This document shows, one piece after another, positions 29,325-39,218 of a stretch of DNA of 64,000 bases. The stretch's first letter is position 1. Each line of letters begins with the position of its first letter. The position numbers were made by a program, and so were the translations under genes. The DNA lies in NCBI RefSeq assembly GCF_000308575.1, contig NZ_BAFZ01000041.1, positions 124,001-188,000 of the forward strand, in the 5' to 3' direction. Origin of the DNA: Nocardia exalbida NBRC 100660 (GTDB lineage: Bacteria; Actinomycetota; Actinomycetes; Mycobacteriales; Mycobacteriaceae). The notes under the pieces were generated by a model that had not been told where the DNA came from, did not search any database, and saw nothing but the letters and a program-made list of their open reading frames with translations.

Positions 29325-31796
29325 ATGAGCAGTCCGATCAAGGTTGTCGTTCTCGGGGCGGGGATCGGAGGACTCACCACCGCGGTTGCTCTGCGGCAGG
29401 CGGGTTTCGGCGTCGAACTCTATGAAGCGGGTCCTGAGCTGCGGGCGCAGGGCTTCGGACTTTCGGTGCAGGCCAACGGAATCAACGCACTGCGCACCCT
29501 CGGCCTCGGGCTCGACGAGCAACTGCTCGAACGCGGCGGCCGGGTGGAGACCTTCCGCTTCTGCAACCCCGACGGCAGCCCGATCCGGGTGCTCCCCGTG
29601 CACCGGCTCGATGCCCAGCTCGGCGCTCCCGCGGTCGCACTGCACCGTACCGACCTGCACGACGTGCTGCTGCGCGAGATCGGTGACACACCGACGTTCG
29701 TCGGGGCGCAAGCCACCCGCTTCGTCGACGACGGCGAGCACGTGCGCGTCGAGTTCGCCGACGGCCGGGTCGCCGAGGGCGATCTGCTCGTCGGCGCCGA
29801 CGGCATCCACTCGGTGGCGCGAGCCCAATTGCACGGCCGCGCCGCGCCGCGTCCCGGCAATTTCGTGTGCTGGCTGGCCTGCATCCCCTTCGAGCATCCC
29901 AACGTCGCCCGCGGCCTCTCGGCGCATTTCTGGGGCACCGGAATGCGTTTCGGCATCCACGACATCGGCCACGGCCGGGTGTACTGGTGGGGCACCAAGA
30001 CGTTGCCCGCCGACGAGGCCGCGAACTGGCAGGGCGGTAAGGAAGAGCTGCTGCGCCTCTACGCCGACTGGGCGCCGGAGGTGCGCGCCTGCATCGAGCA
30101 GACCGACGAGGCGGCGATCCTGGCCGTGCCCGCGCAGGACCGTCCGCCACTGGCCCAGTGGGGCCGCGGCCGAGTGACGCTGCTCGGCGACGCGGCGCAC
30201 CCGATGCTGCCCAGCCTCGGCCAGGGCGCCAACGCCGCCATCGAGGACGCGGTGGTGCTGGCCGGTGTGCTGCGCAACTCGCTGGATCCGGTCGCGGGAC
30301 TGCGTCGTTACGAGAAACTGCGCGCCGACCGCACCGCCATGTTCGTCAACGGCTCGGCTTCGCTGGCCAAGATCGAGCAGACCACCGACCCGCGCCTGGT
30401 GCGGGTGCGCGACACCTACTTCCGGCACGCGCCCACCGAATTCTTCCTGCGCGAACTCGGCAAGCCGATGTCCTTCCCGGCGCCGGACGGGCCGACCGCG
30501 CGGCTGCCGCGCCCGCTCTCGCCGGTCGAGCGCTGGCACTGGATCGCCGATCAGCTGGCGCCGCTGCACATCCTGTCGCGCGTGCGGATCCGGGGGCACG
30601 TCGAGGTCGAGCAGATCCGCGCGGGCCTGGACGAGGTGCAGCGCCGACATCCGCTCTTGCGGGTCGCCGTCGCCGCCGAACCCGACGGCACCGCACCGCG
30701 TTTCGTGCCGGTGCAGGCGCCGATTCCGCTGCGGGTGATCGAATCCGAGGACAGCACGAACTGGCTGGCCGAGGCCGACGAGGTGGAACTGCGCGAGCCG
30801 TTCGACTGGCGCACCGGCCCGCTGGCCAGGGCGGTGCTGATCAAGGAGACCGATGGCACCAACGAGCTGATCGTCACGCTGCACTACGCCATCGCCGACG
30901 GCGAGAGCGCGCTGTCGGTGGCGAAGCAGGTGCTCCAAGTCGCCGCCGGGGAAGCGGCCGACTTCTCGCCCGCCCCGGTGCGGCCGGGCCCGGAGGAGCT
31001 GTTCCCGCCGCGCTTCCAGGGCGCGGGCGGTGCGCTGCGCACCGCGGGTTCGTTCCTGCGCGACCAGAAATCGCAGCTGCGCAAGCCGCACAGGCTGGAG
31101 CCCACCACGCTGGCGCCACCCGCACAGCGGCGCAGCCGGGTGGTGCACCGCAGCCTCGACGCCGACCGGCTCGACGCGCTCACCGCGGGCTGTGATCGCC
31201 ACGGCGTCGGCCTGCAGGCCGCCCTCTCCGCCGCGCTGCTGATCGCGGCGGCCAGGGAGGCGGGCACCGAGAAGGCCACCTGGTACACCGTCGGCAGCTC
31301 GGTCAACTTCCGCGACCATCTCGACGGCGCCGCGGGGGACACCGAGGTCGGCACCTATCAGGGCATGATCGCCACCCCGGCGAAGTACGCGCCGTGGGCG
31401 TCGCTGTGGGAGATCGCCGCGGAGATCGAGCGGGAGTACGGCGCGCGGATGGATCGGCGCGACCATCTGTCCGCGTTGAACCTGCTGAAGGTGGCCGCGC
31501 CGAAGTCGGTGTCGGCCAGTGCGTCCACGGTGAAACTCATGGACACCCGCGGCCCGGGTCATCTCTGTATGACCTACCTGGGCGACTACCCCTTCCCGGA
31601 CAAGATCGGCTCCTGGCAGCTGGAGGGCGCGCAGTTCGTCTCCGGCATGTCCGTCAGCGGTTTCATCATGGCCACCGCCAACGCGACGCACAACGAGCTG
31701 TCCCTCAATATCGGCTACGTCGAGCCCGCCGTATCGCGCGACCGGGCCGACCGTCTCGCCGACGAAAGCGTGCGCGCGCTGCTGTCGGCCTGCTGA
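29325..31796 (+). CDS. FAD-dependent monooxygenase fused to a condensation/acyltransferase-like domain
   Basis: An 823-residue fusion. Residues 1-385 are a class A flavin monooxygenase (PHBH type): FAD-binding VVVLGAGIGGLTTAVALRQA, the DG motif LLVGADGIHSVAR, and the GD motif LLGDAAHPMLPSLGQG (Asp289). Residues about 400-820 resemble condensation/PapA-type acyltransferases (LSPVERWHWIADQLAPLHIL, EVQRRHPLLRVAV). The active-site motif reads H520-Y-A-I-A-D525-G where HHxxxDG is expected, so the catalytic second histidine is a tyrosine. The downstream structural DFGWG motif is also not apparent. ATG 29325 is the start that gives a complete Rossmann fold. The NRPS gene follows after 179 bp, and the pair probably forms a biosynthetic unit. 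Substrate unknown. Confidence 0.88.
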   Translation: MSSPIKVVVLGAGIGGLTTAVALRQAGFGVELYEAGPELRAQGFGLSVQANGINALRTLGLGLDEQLLERGGRVETFRFCNPDGSPIRVLPVHRLDAQLGAPAVALHRTDLHDVLLREIGDTPTFVGAQATRFVDDGEHVRVEFADGRVAEGDLLVGADGIHSVARAQLHGRAAPRPGNFVCWLACIPFEHPNVARGLSAHFWGTGMRFGIHDIGHGRVYWWGTKTLPADEAANWQGGKEELLRLYADWAPEVRACIEQTDEAAILAVPAQDRPPLAQWGRGRVTLLGDAAHPMLPSLGQGANAAIEDAVVLAGVLRNSLDPVAGLRRYEKLRADRTAMFVNGSASLAKIEQTTDPRLVRVRDTYFRHAPTEFFLRELGKPMSFPAPDGPTARLPRPLSPVERWHWIADQLAPLHILSRVRIRGHVEVEQIRAGLDEVQRRHPLLRVAVAAEPDGTAPRFVPVQAPIPLRVIESEDSTNWLAEADEVELREPFDWRTGPLARAVLIKETDGTNELIVTLHYAIADGESALSVAKQVLQVAAGEAADFSPAPVRPGPEELFPPRFQGAGGALRTAGSFLRDQKSQLRKPHRLEPTTLAPPAQRRSRVVHRSLDADRLDALTAGCDRHGVGLQAALSAALLIAAAREAGTEKATWYTVGSSVNFRDHLDGAAGDTEVGTYQGMIATPAKYAPWASLWEIAAEIEREYGARMDRRDHLSALNLLKVAAPKSVSASASTVKLMDTRGPGHLCMTYLGDYPFPDKIGSWQLEGAQFVSGMSVSGFIMATANATHNELSLNIGYVEPAVSRDRADRLADESVRALLSAC

Positions 31797-31834
31797 CCGG
31801 CCGCGCATACACCGCGATAACAACAGCAGAGTCG

Positions 31835-31857
31835 CGGCATCGGCAGAGCCGATGCCG
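31835..31857 (+). terminator. Hairpin between the fusion gene and the NRPS gene
   Basis: Perfect 10-bp stem (31835-31844 with 31848-31857) closed by a three-base loop, 38 bp after the stop of the monooxygenase fusion gene. It could be a terminator, or an attenuator or processing site. AT-richer DNA with GATAAC-type words follows (31860-31890), suitable for an NRPS promoter. Confidence 0.5.
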
Positions 31858-31975
31858 TGATTCGCGATATCGATAACTTGATAAGCGTGGTAGCAGCTTT
31901 GCGTGACAGTGATCAGGGTGGGCTTGGGTAGATCTGCGCACGGGCGGTGCCGCGACTTTCGCGATAGGAGTGACT

Positions 31976-34900
31976 GTGCCATTCGAACCGAGTGCTACTT
32001 CCGAAAGACCTCCCGAAGCCTGGCCGGTCAGCGCGTATCAGCGCGATGTGTTGTCGGTCTCCTACCGATATGCCCCGGCGCCGGTCACCCGAAACGCATA
32101 CTGCGCGTTCATGGACGAGCCTTTCGATATGGCCCGGTTGCGCGCGGTGGTCCGCAGGGCGCTGCTCGGTGACGCCGCGCTGCGCCTGAGGTTCGAGTTC
32201 TCCGAAGGCCGCTTCTGGCAGTGGGTCAGTGACGAGCTACCCGAAGTCGAGCTGGTCGATCTCAGCTGGGCGTCCGATCCCGCCGCGGCGCGGCGCGACT
32301 GGGTGAACCGGGCGAACGTGACACCCTCCCCGCCGCGCCGGCCGTTCCGGATCGCCGCGCTGGTCGACGGGCCCGACCATTTCCATCTCTACGTGGCGAT
32401 GCACCACGCGATGATCGACGGCTGGGGCGTGAACGCACTGTGGAGCGCCCTGGTGGACAACTACAGCCGCAAAGACCTGTCGCTCGAACAGCTCGCCGAG
32501 CCGGATCCGGTCACCGAGCAGACCGATCGCGGCGCGGCCACCTATCGCAAGATCGCCGCCGAGCACGAGGAGTATCTGTCCTCGGCGCAATGGGTGGCGG
32601 ATCGGGACGCGCTGGTGCGCCGCTTCGAGGGCGTGGTCCCCGCGCTCTTCTCCGGCCGTGCGAGCACCCCCGACGTCAACCGGGGACGCCGGCGCGTAGT
32701 GGTGGAACCCGCGTTCCTCGACCGCATTCGGGCCACCGGCTTCTCCGTCTTCGCGTTCACCGTTTCCGCGCTGGCCGCCTACCTGACCACCATTCACCGG
32801 TCCGAGGAGGTGGTGATCGGGGTCCCGATGCTCAACCGGCACAGCGCCGAGACCTTCCGCACCGCCGGGCACCGGACGAACGTGGTGCCCCTGCGCATCC
32901 GGGTCGACCCGGACCAGCCGCTGTCGGCGGTCGCCATCGAGGTGGCCGCGCAGATCCGGGAACTGAAGCGCTACGAGCGTTTTCCGTACGGTGACCTGGC
33001 GCGTGCGCTCAGCAGCGACCCGACGGCGCCGCCGCTGTTCGACGTGGCGTACTCCTACATCAAGATGCCGCCGTCGGATCACCTGGACAAGATCCTCGCC
33101 ACCCTCGACATCGTCAATCCCGGCACGGTGCTCGAAGCGCTGAACATCCTCGGTGTCGAGCACGCCCGCGACGGCTCGCTCAACCTCCAGCTCTACTACG
33201 ACAAGGACGTCTTCGACGAGAACTTCCCGTTCGAGTCGGTCGTGCGCGGCATCGGCGCGCTGCTGGTGGCGGCGCTGGACCGGCCCGGGGTGCCGATCTC
33301 GGCCTTGCCGCTGATGCCCGCGCGGGAGCAGGCCGCCATCGCCGCGTTCGAAGCGGGCCCGCGCGAGGAGTTCCCGTACACCACCATCGACCGGCTGGTC
33401 GCCGACGTGGCCGCCCGGCATCCCGAGCGGATCGCGATCGAACCGATAGCGGGCTCGGGGGAACAGCCGCTGCGCTACGCCGAATTGGCCGCGCTCGCCG
33501 ATGGATTCGCCGCCAGATTGCACGCGCTGGGCGCGACCGGCAACGAGTGCGTCGCCGTCGTGCTGCCCCGCTCGACCGAGCTGCTCGTCGCGATCTTCGG
33601 CGTGTTGCGGGCCGGTTGCGCGTACGTGCCGCTCGACCCGGACTTCCCGGCCGCCCGCATCGGCACCGTGCTCGCCGACTGCGGGGCGCGCTTCGTGGTG
33701 GCGGGGCCGCGGCATCGAGCGGTCTTCGACGAGCTGGGCGTCACCAGTATCGCGGTGGCCGACACCGTCCCGGCGCGCGGCGTCGAAAGCGTCTCGCACC
33801 CGGCCGATCTCGGGTACCTCATCTACACGTCGGGCTCCACGGGCGTGCCCAAGGGCGTGATGATCGAGCATCGGTCGGTGGTCAACCGCCTGACCTGGAT
33901 GCAGCGGCGCTACCCGCTGCACGCCGCGGACGTGATCCTGCAGAAGACGCCGGCCACCTTCGACGTGTCGGTGTGGGAATTGTTCTGGTGGGCGATCACC
34001 GGCGCCCGGGTCGCCTTGCTGGAACCCGGCGGGGAGCGCGATCCGCGCCGCATCGCCGACGCGATCAGCGCGCACGACGTGACGGTGCTGCATTTCGTGC
34101 CCTCCATGCTGGCCGCGTTCGTCGACGAGCTGGCCGCCGACCCGGCGACGGTCGCGCGGATCGGCAGCGTGCGAAGGGTGTTCTGCAGCGGCGAGGCGTT
34201 ACCGCCCGCGCTGGTTCGCCGGTTCCACGCCGTCTTCGCCGCGGCCGGGGCCACAGCGCCGCAGCTGGTGAATCTCTACGGCCCGACCGAGGCCACCGTC
34301 GACGTCTCCTATTTCGACTGCCCGGCCGACGAGTCGCCGGACGTGGTGCCGATCGGCCGTCCCATCGCCAACATCGACCTGCTCGTGCTCGACCACATCG
34401 GCCGCCGGGTGCCCGTCGGGGTGCCGGGGGAGCTGAACATCGCGGGTGTGGGCGTGGCCCGCGGTTATCGCGGCAGGCCCGAGCTGACCGCGGCGGCGTT
34501 CGTCGACGACCGCGGGGTGCCGGGCCGCCGCCGCTACCGCACCGGCGACCTGGCGCGCTGGCTGCCCGACGGCAACCTCGAGTACCTGGGCCGCTTCGAC
34601 GACCAGGTGAAGATCCGCGGCAACCGGATCACCCTGGGCGAGGTGCAGAACGCCGTGCTCGGCTGCGCCGGGGTGCGCGCGGCGGCCGTGGTGGACGAGG
34701 TCTCAGAGGCGCACGGTGTGCAACTGGTCGGCTATTTCGTCGGCTCCGACGTCTCCGGCGAGGAGATCGCCGAGCGACTCGCGGCCCGGCTGCCCCGCTA
34801 CATGGTGCCGTCCCGGTTGATCCGTGTGGAGCGGATACCGTTGACCCGCAACGGAAAGCTGGACCGGCGCGCACTCGCCGAGCAACTCGTCCTCGGCCAC

Positions 34901-37900
34901 GGCGCCGAGCGGGCGGCAGGCGGCGCGCCGCGCACCGCGGTGGAGACCCGGCTCGCGCAGGTCTGGCGCACCGTGCTGGGCGTCGAGTCGATCGGCGTGC
35001 ACGACAACTTCTTCACCCACGGCGGCGATTCCATCCTCGCGCTGGCCGTGCGCACCGCCGCCGAACGCGCCGGGCTCTACTTCGACGTGGACGCCTTCTA
35101 CCAGGCGCCGACCATCGCCGAGCTGGCCAGGGTCGTGCGCGACGACCGCCACGATGAGCGCGGGCGCATCGCGGCCCCCTTGCAAACGGTGCCGCTGATC
35201 GACCGCGCCGCGCTGCACCAGGCCGAGGACGCGTTCCCGGCAACGGCCCTGCAACTGGGCATGCTGTATCACAGCATCGAGCGCGCCGACTCGGTGACCT
35301 ACAAGGACGTGTTCCGCTATCGGCTCGAAATCCCTTGGGATTCAACGGAATTCCAGGACGCGGTGGACCGGCTGGTGCGGCGGCAACCCGCGCTGCGCTC
35401 GTCGTTCGAGCTGAGCAGGTATTCGGTCCCGCTGCAGATCGTGCACGTCGCACCGCACTACGAGCTGGAGATCGTCGACCTCGCCGACATGGGCGAGGCG
35501 GACGGCGAAGACCTGATCGAGATCTATCTCCAGGAGCGCGCCCACGCGCAGTACGACATCGCGCTCGCTCCGCTGTTCGCCATCCGGGTCTTCGTCCGCC
35601 CCGGCCCGCAGGAGCCGGTCGGCACGGTGGACCTGGTACTGAGTTTCCACCACGCCATCCTGGACGGCTGGAGTGTGGCGACGTCGGTGCTGGAACTGCT
35701 GCTGGACTACCTCAACCACCTCGGCATGACCCAGACCCAGGTGGAGGCCACTGCCCATCCGGCCACCGTGCTCGCCGAGTACGCGCAGGCCGAGCAGGGC
35801 GCGGCGCACGACGCCGCCGCCCGCGAGTACTGGTCGACCGCCCTGGCCGGGGCGGAACCCACCGCGCTCACCGCGCTCGGGGTGCACCAGCCCGTGGTCG
35901 CGGGCGTGCCGCAAGCACGGGCGCTGGTGCCGCGCAGGCTGGCCGAACGGGTCTCCGCCTTCGCCGCGCGCCACCAGGTGCCGGAGAAGGCGGTCTATCT
36001 GGCCGCGCACTGCCTGGCGCTGCGGGCGCTCACCGGCCGCACGGACGTCACCACCGGCGTGGTGAGCCACGGTCGCCCGGACCGCGCGGGCGCCGAACGC
36101 GTGGCGGGTCTGTTCCTCAACACGCTGCCGATCCGGCTGGACAGCACCGCGACCACGTGGCGCGCCGCGGTGGAGCAGCTCGCGCGACGCGAACGTGAGG
36201 CCTATCCGTTCCGTCGCTACCCGCTGCGATCGATCCTCGCCGACGGCGGGCCGGTCTTCGAGACGGCGTTCAACTTCGTCAACTATCACGTCTTCCAGCC
36301 CATGCTGGTGCTGGACGGCGTGCGCCTGCTGGACTTCGACGCCCGCGAGGAGACCAACTTCCAGCTGCTGGTGACCGCGGCGACCGACCCGCGCGACGGC
36401 CGGATGTGGTTGCGGGTCGACGGTGATCACACGCTGACCGCCGAACAGTGCGAGACCGTGGCGCTCACCCAGCTGCGCATGCTGGCGGGCATCGTCGCCG
36501 ACCCCGACGCGGTGATCGACCGAGGCGCCGGCCCCGCGACCGCCCGCGACGTGGGCACGCTGGTGGCCGAGGCGGCGGCGCTCCATCCCGCCCGCGTCGC
36601 CCTGGCCGGCGACGACGAATCGGTCAGCTATGACGAGATGATCGAAAGCTCCGATCGGGTGGCCCGGCGCCTGGCCGCACTCGGTGTGGCACCGGGCGAC
36701 CGGGTCGGCATCCTGATGGGGCGTCGTCCGCAACTGGTGTTGCTCGTGCTCGCCCTGACCAGGATCGGGGCCGCGTGCGTACCGCTGGATGTCAGTTACC
36801 CGCGGGCCAGGCTGAACCTGATGATCGACCGCGCCCGCCCGCACCGGGTGATCGCCGATGGCGCCTACCGCGACATCGTCGACGACGCCGCCTTGGTCCT
36901 GGACAGCGCCGCGCTCTTCGACGACTCCGCGCCCGAGCCGGAAGTGGAACTGCCCGACCATATTTCGCCCGACGCGGTGGCCTACGTGCTGTTCACCTCC
37001 GGGTCGACCGGTGAGCCCAAGGGCGTCGCGATGCCGCATCGCGGCCTGACCTCCCTGGTGGACTGGCAGAATCGCGCGGCCACCGGCACCGGCCTGCTGA
37101 GCACACTCCAGTTGGCGCCGTTGAGTTTCGATGTGTCGTTTCAGGAGATCTTCACCACCCTCGCGGCCGGATCCACCCTGCGGGTGAGTTCGGCCGATCT
37201 GCGATCGAACGTCGAGCAATTGCTGAACACCGTCGTGGAGGAGGGCATCGAACGGCTGTTCCTGCCGTACGTGGCCTTGCAGGCGTTCGCCGAGGCCGCC
37301 GTGGGGCACCGGATGTTCCCGACCGAACTGAAGGTGCTGATCTCCTCCGGCGAACAGTTGCGCATCACCGACGAGATCCGCGCGCTGTGCAAAGTGGTTC
37401 CGGGCCTGGTGCTGGAGAACCAGTACGGTCCCACCGAATCCCACGTCGCGACCAAGTTCACGCTCACCGGTCCGGCCGACGAGTTCCCCGCGCTGCCGCC
37501 CATCGGCCGCGCCGTCGACGGTGACACCGTGGAACTGCTCGACAGCGCGCTGCGGCCGGTGCCGGACGGCGTGATCGGCGAGATCTATCTCGGCGGCCGC
37601 AGCATCGCCCGCGGCTACGAGGGCAGGCCCGCGCTCACCGCACAGCGGTTCGTCGCCACGCACGCGGGCGGAATCCGGTACCGCACCGGCGACCTCGGTG
37701 TCCGGCTGTTCTCGGGCGACATCGTCTGCCTGGGCCGCAGCGACAGCCAGGTCAAGATCCGCGGGTTCCGGGTGGAGCCCGCCGAAGTCGAGCTGTGCAT
37801 CCTGAGCCTGGCGGAGAAGTTCCCCGGCATCACCGAGGCCGCCGTGGTGGCCCGCGGTTTCGGCGGTATCGACGGCTCGCTGATCGCGTTCCTGGTCGGC

Positions 37901-39211
37901 GCGGCCGAGCAGACCGACCTCGCCGCACTGCGGCACGACCTGCGCTCGATGCTGCCCGCGCACATGGTGCCCTCGCGGTTCGCCTGGCTCGACGAACTGC
38001 CTCGCACGCCGAGCGGCAAGCGCGACGACGCGACGCTGCGCGCCTACGGTGCGGACGCCGCGGAGTCGGTATCGGCGCGGCGAGAGCCCGCCGACGACTA
38101 CGAGCGGTCGGCGGTCGAACTACTGGCCGAGTACGCGGGCCTGCGCTCGATCGGCGTGGACGACGACTTCTTCGCGGCGGGTGGCACGTCGATCGGGGCG
38201 ATGCGCGTGGTGATGGCGCTGTCGCGCCGATGGGGGGTCGAGGTGCCGCTGGACGCGTTCATCGGCGCGCCCACCGCCGCCGGGCTCGCCACGCTGGTGC
38301 GCGCGGGCGACGTGCAGCGCACGTTCGACCCGCTGGTGCCGATCAGCGTGGGCGGGGTCAAGCCGCCGCTGTTCCTGGTGCACCCGATCGGCGGCAACGT
38401 GCTGTGCTACCTGGCTCTCGCGCGGCACCTGGATCCGGACCGCCCGGTGTACGGGCTGCAGGCGGCGGGCGCGGATGCGGGCAGCGCGCCGGAGAAGTCC
38501 ATTCCCGCGATGGCGGAGTCGTACCTGGAGGCGGTGCGGCGAGTGCATCCGACCGGCACCTATCACTTGGCGGGCTGGTCGTTCGGCGGCTATGTCGCCT
38601 TGGAGATGGCCCGCAGGCTCCCCGAGGACGAGGTGTCCAGTGTGACGCTGCTGGACACGATGGCGCTGCGCGCGCGTACGCGAACACCGATCCCGGAGGA
38701 GAAACTCATCCGGTGGTTCTTCCTGGAACTACTGTGGTACGCGCGCGGAAGCCAGTCGGCGCTGGTCGATTTCGAGCCCGACGTGCACAATTCCGAGGAT
38801 TTGTTCGCGGCGATGCTGGCGGAGTCGGTGCGCTCGGGCATCCTGCCCGCCGACAGCTCCCCACAGGCGATCCGGCGGCTCTACGAGGTGTTCTTCGCCA
38901 ACTACTCATCGATGCTGGATTACAAACTCGAGCCGTACGACCGCGACATCACGCTGCTGCGCGCGACCGAGGGACTGCCCCCGGGCGTCGACCTGGCGCA
39001 CAAGACGGTCGGCAGCATGTTCGACAGCGCCGACAACGGGTGGAAACAGTACGCGGCGCGCCGGTTCACGGTGATCGACGTTCCTGGCGATCACCTGAAC
39101 ATGATGTCCGAGCCGAACATCGGCGAGCTCGGCCTGCGGCTGGACGAGGTGCTCTCGGCCGCCGACCCCGATCTGGACCGTGAGTGGGACGAATCCATGC
39201 TGGATGCCTGA
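31976..39211 (+). CDS. Dimodular non-ribosomal peptide synthetase, C-A-T-C-A-T-TE
   Basis: A 2411-residue synthetase. Domains in order: C1 (about 10-440, HHAMIDG with His143-His144), A1 (455-965), carrier T1 (Ser1019 in GGDSI), C2 (1075-1500, HHAILDG at 1225), A2 (1520-2025, Lys2015), T2 (Ser2072 in GGTSI), and thioesterase (Ser2202 in GWSFGG, Asp2227, His2373 in GDHLNMM). The A1 pocket reads D-V-W-H-F-S-L-V-D-K, the serine code of EntF as I recall it. A2 reads D-V-Q-F-I-S-Q-V-A-K, nearest to proline-type codes but with pocket changes, so its substrate is open. A leading C domain implies an acyl or aryl starter delivered in trans. AGGAG lies five bases before GTG 31976. There is no MbtH gene, phosphopantetheinyl transferase or exporter nearby. 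Confidence 0.93.
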   Translation: MPFEPSATSERPPEAWPVSAYQRDVLSVSYRYAPAPVTRNAYCAFMDEPFDMARLRAVVRRALLGDAALRLRFEFSEGRFWQWVSDELPEVELVDLSWASDPAAARRDWVNRANVTPSPPRRPFRIAALVDGPDHFHLYVAMHHAMIDGWGVNALWSALVDNYSRKDLSLEQLAEPDPVTEQTDRGAATYRKIAAEHEEYLSSAQWVADRDALVRRFEGVVPALFSGRASTPDVNRGRRRVVVEPAFLDRIRATGFSVFAFTVSALAAYLTTIHRSEEVVIGVPMLNRHSAETFRTAGHRTNVVPLRIRVDPDQPLSAVAIEVAAQIRELKRYERFPYGDLARALSSDPTAPPLFDVAYSYIKMPPSDHLDKILATLDIVNPGTVLEALNILGVEHARDGSLNLQLYYDKDVFDENFPFESVVRGIGALLVAALDRPGVPISALPLMPAREQAAIAAFEAGPREEFPYTTIDRLVADVAARHPERIAIEPIAGSGEQPLRYAELAALADGFAARLHALGATGNECVAVVLPRSTELLVAIFGVLRAGCAYVPLDPDFPAARIGTVLADCGARFVVAGPRHRAVFDELGVTSIAVADTVPARGVESVSHPADLGYLIYTSGSTGVPKGVMIEHRSVVNRLTWMQRRYPLHAADVILQKTPATFDVSVWELFWWAITGARVALLEPGGERDPRRIADAISAHDVTVLHFVPSMLAAFVDELAADPATVARIGSVRRVFCSGEALPPALVRRFHAVFAAAGATAPQLVNLYGPTEATVDVSYFDCPADESPDVVPIGRPIANIDLLVLDHIGRRVPVGVPGELNIAGVGVARGYRGRPELTAAAFVDDRGVPGRRRYRTGDLARWLPDGNLEYLGRFDDQVKIRGNRITLGEVQNAVLGCAGVRAAAVVDEVSEAHGVQLVGYFVGSDVSGEEIAERLAARLPRYMVPSRLIRVERIPLTRNGKLDRRALAEQLVLGHGAERAAGGAPRTAVETRLAQVWRTVLGVESIGVHDNFFTHGGDSILALAVRTAAERAGLYFDVDAFYQAPTIAELARVVRDDRHDERGRIAAPLQTVPLIDRAALHQAEDAFPATALQLGMLYHSIERADSVTYKDVFRYRLEIPWDSTEFQDAVDRLVRRQPALRSSFELSRYSVPLQIVHVAPHYELEIVDLADMGEADGEDLIEIYLQERAHAQYDIALAPLFAIRVFVRPGPQEPVGTVDLVLSFHHAILDGWSVATSVLELLLDYLNHLGMTQTQVEATAHPATVLAEYAQAEQGAAHDAAAREYWSTALAGAEPTALTALGVHQPVVAGVPQARALVPRRLAERVSAFAARHQVPEKAVYLAAHCLALRALTGRTDVTTGVVSHGRPDRAGAERVAGLFLNTLPIRLDSTATTWRAAVEQLARREREAYPFRRYPLRSILADGGPVFETAFNFVNYHVFQPMLVLDGVRLLDFDAREETNFQLLVTAATDPRDGRMWLRVDGDHTLTAEQCETVALTQLRMLAGIVADPDAVIDRGAGPATARDVGTLVAEAAALHPARVALAGDDESVSYDEMIESSDRVARRLAALGVAPGDRVGILMGRRPQLVLLVLALTRIGAACVPLDVSYPRARLNLMIDRARPHRVIADGAYRDIVDDAALVLDSAALFDDSAPEPEVELPDHISPDAVAYVLFTSGSTGEPKGVAMPHRGLTSLVDWQNRAATGTGLLSTLQLAPLSFDVSFQEIFTTLAAGSTLRVSSADLRSNVEQLLNTVVEEGIERLFLPYVALQAFAEAAVGHRMFPTELKVLISSGEQLRITDEIRALCKVVPGLVLENQYGPTESHVATKFTLTGPADEFPALPPIGRAVDGDTVELLDSALRPVPDGVIGEIYLGGRSIARGYEGRPALTAQRFVATHAGGIRYRTGDLGVRLFSGDIVCLGRSDSQVKIRGFRVEPAEVELCILSLAEKFPGITEAAVVARGFGGIDGSLIAFLVGAAEQTDLAALRHDLRSMLPAHMVPSRFAWLDELPRTPSGKRDDATLRAYGADAAESVSARREPADDYERSAVELLAEYAGLRSIGVDDDFFAAGGTSIGAMRVVMALSRRWGVEVPLDAFIGAPTAAGLATLVRAGDVQRTFDPLVPISVGGVKPPLFLVHPIGGNVLCYLALARHLDPDRPVYGLQAAGADAGSAPEKSIPAMAESYLEAVRRVHPTGTYHLAGWSFGGYVALEMARRLPEDEVSSVTLLDTMALRARTRTPIPEEKLIRWFFLELLWYARGSQSALVDFEPDVHNSEDLFAAMLAESVRSGILPADSSPQAIRRLYEVFFANYSSMLDYKLEPYDRDITLLRATEGLPPGVDLAHKTVGSMFDSADNGWKQYAARRFTVIDVPGDHLNMMSEPNIGELGLRLDEVLSAADPDLDREWDESMLDA

Positions 39212-39218
39212 GGTCAGC

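Noticed and set aside
29220..31982. 920-codon open frame antisense to the monooxygenase fusion
   Set aside because: The plus strand has clear FAD and condensation motifs; the antisense frame has none and is Arg-rich.
35342..37963. 873-codon open frame antisense to the NRPS
   Set aside because: Lies wholly inside well-defined C2 and A2 domains; no motif, no ribosome site.
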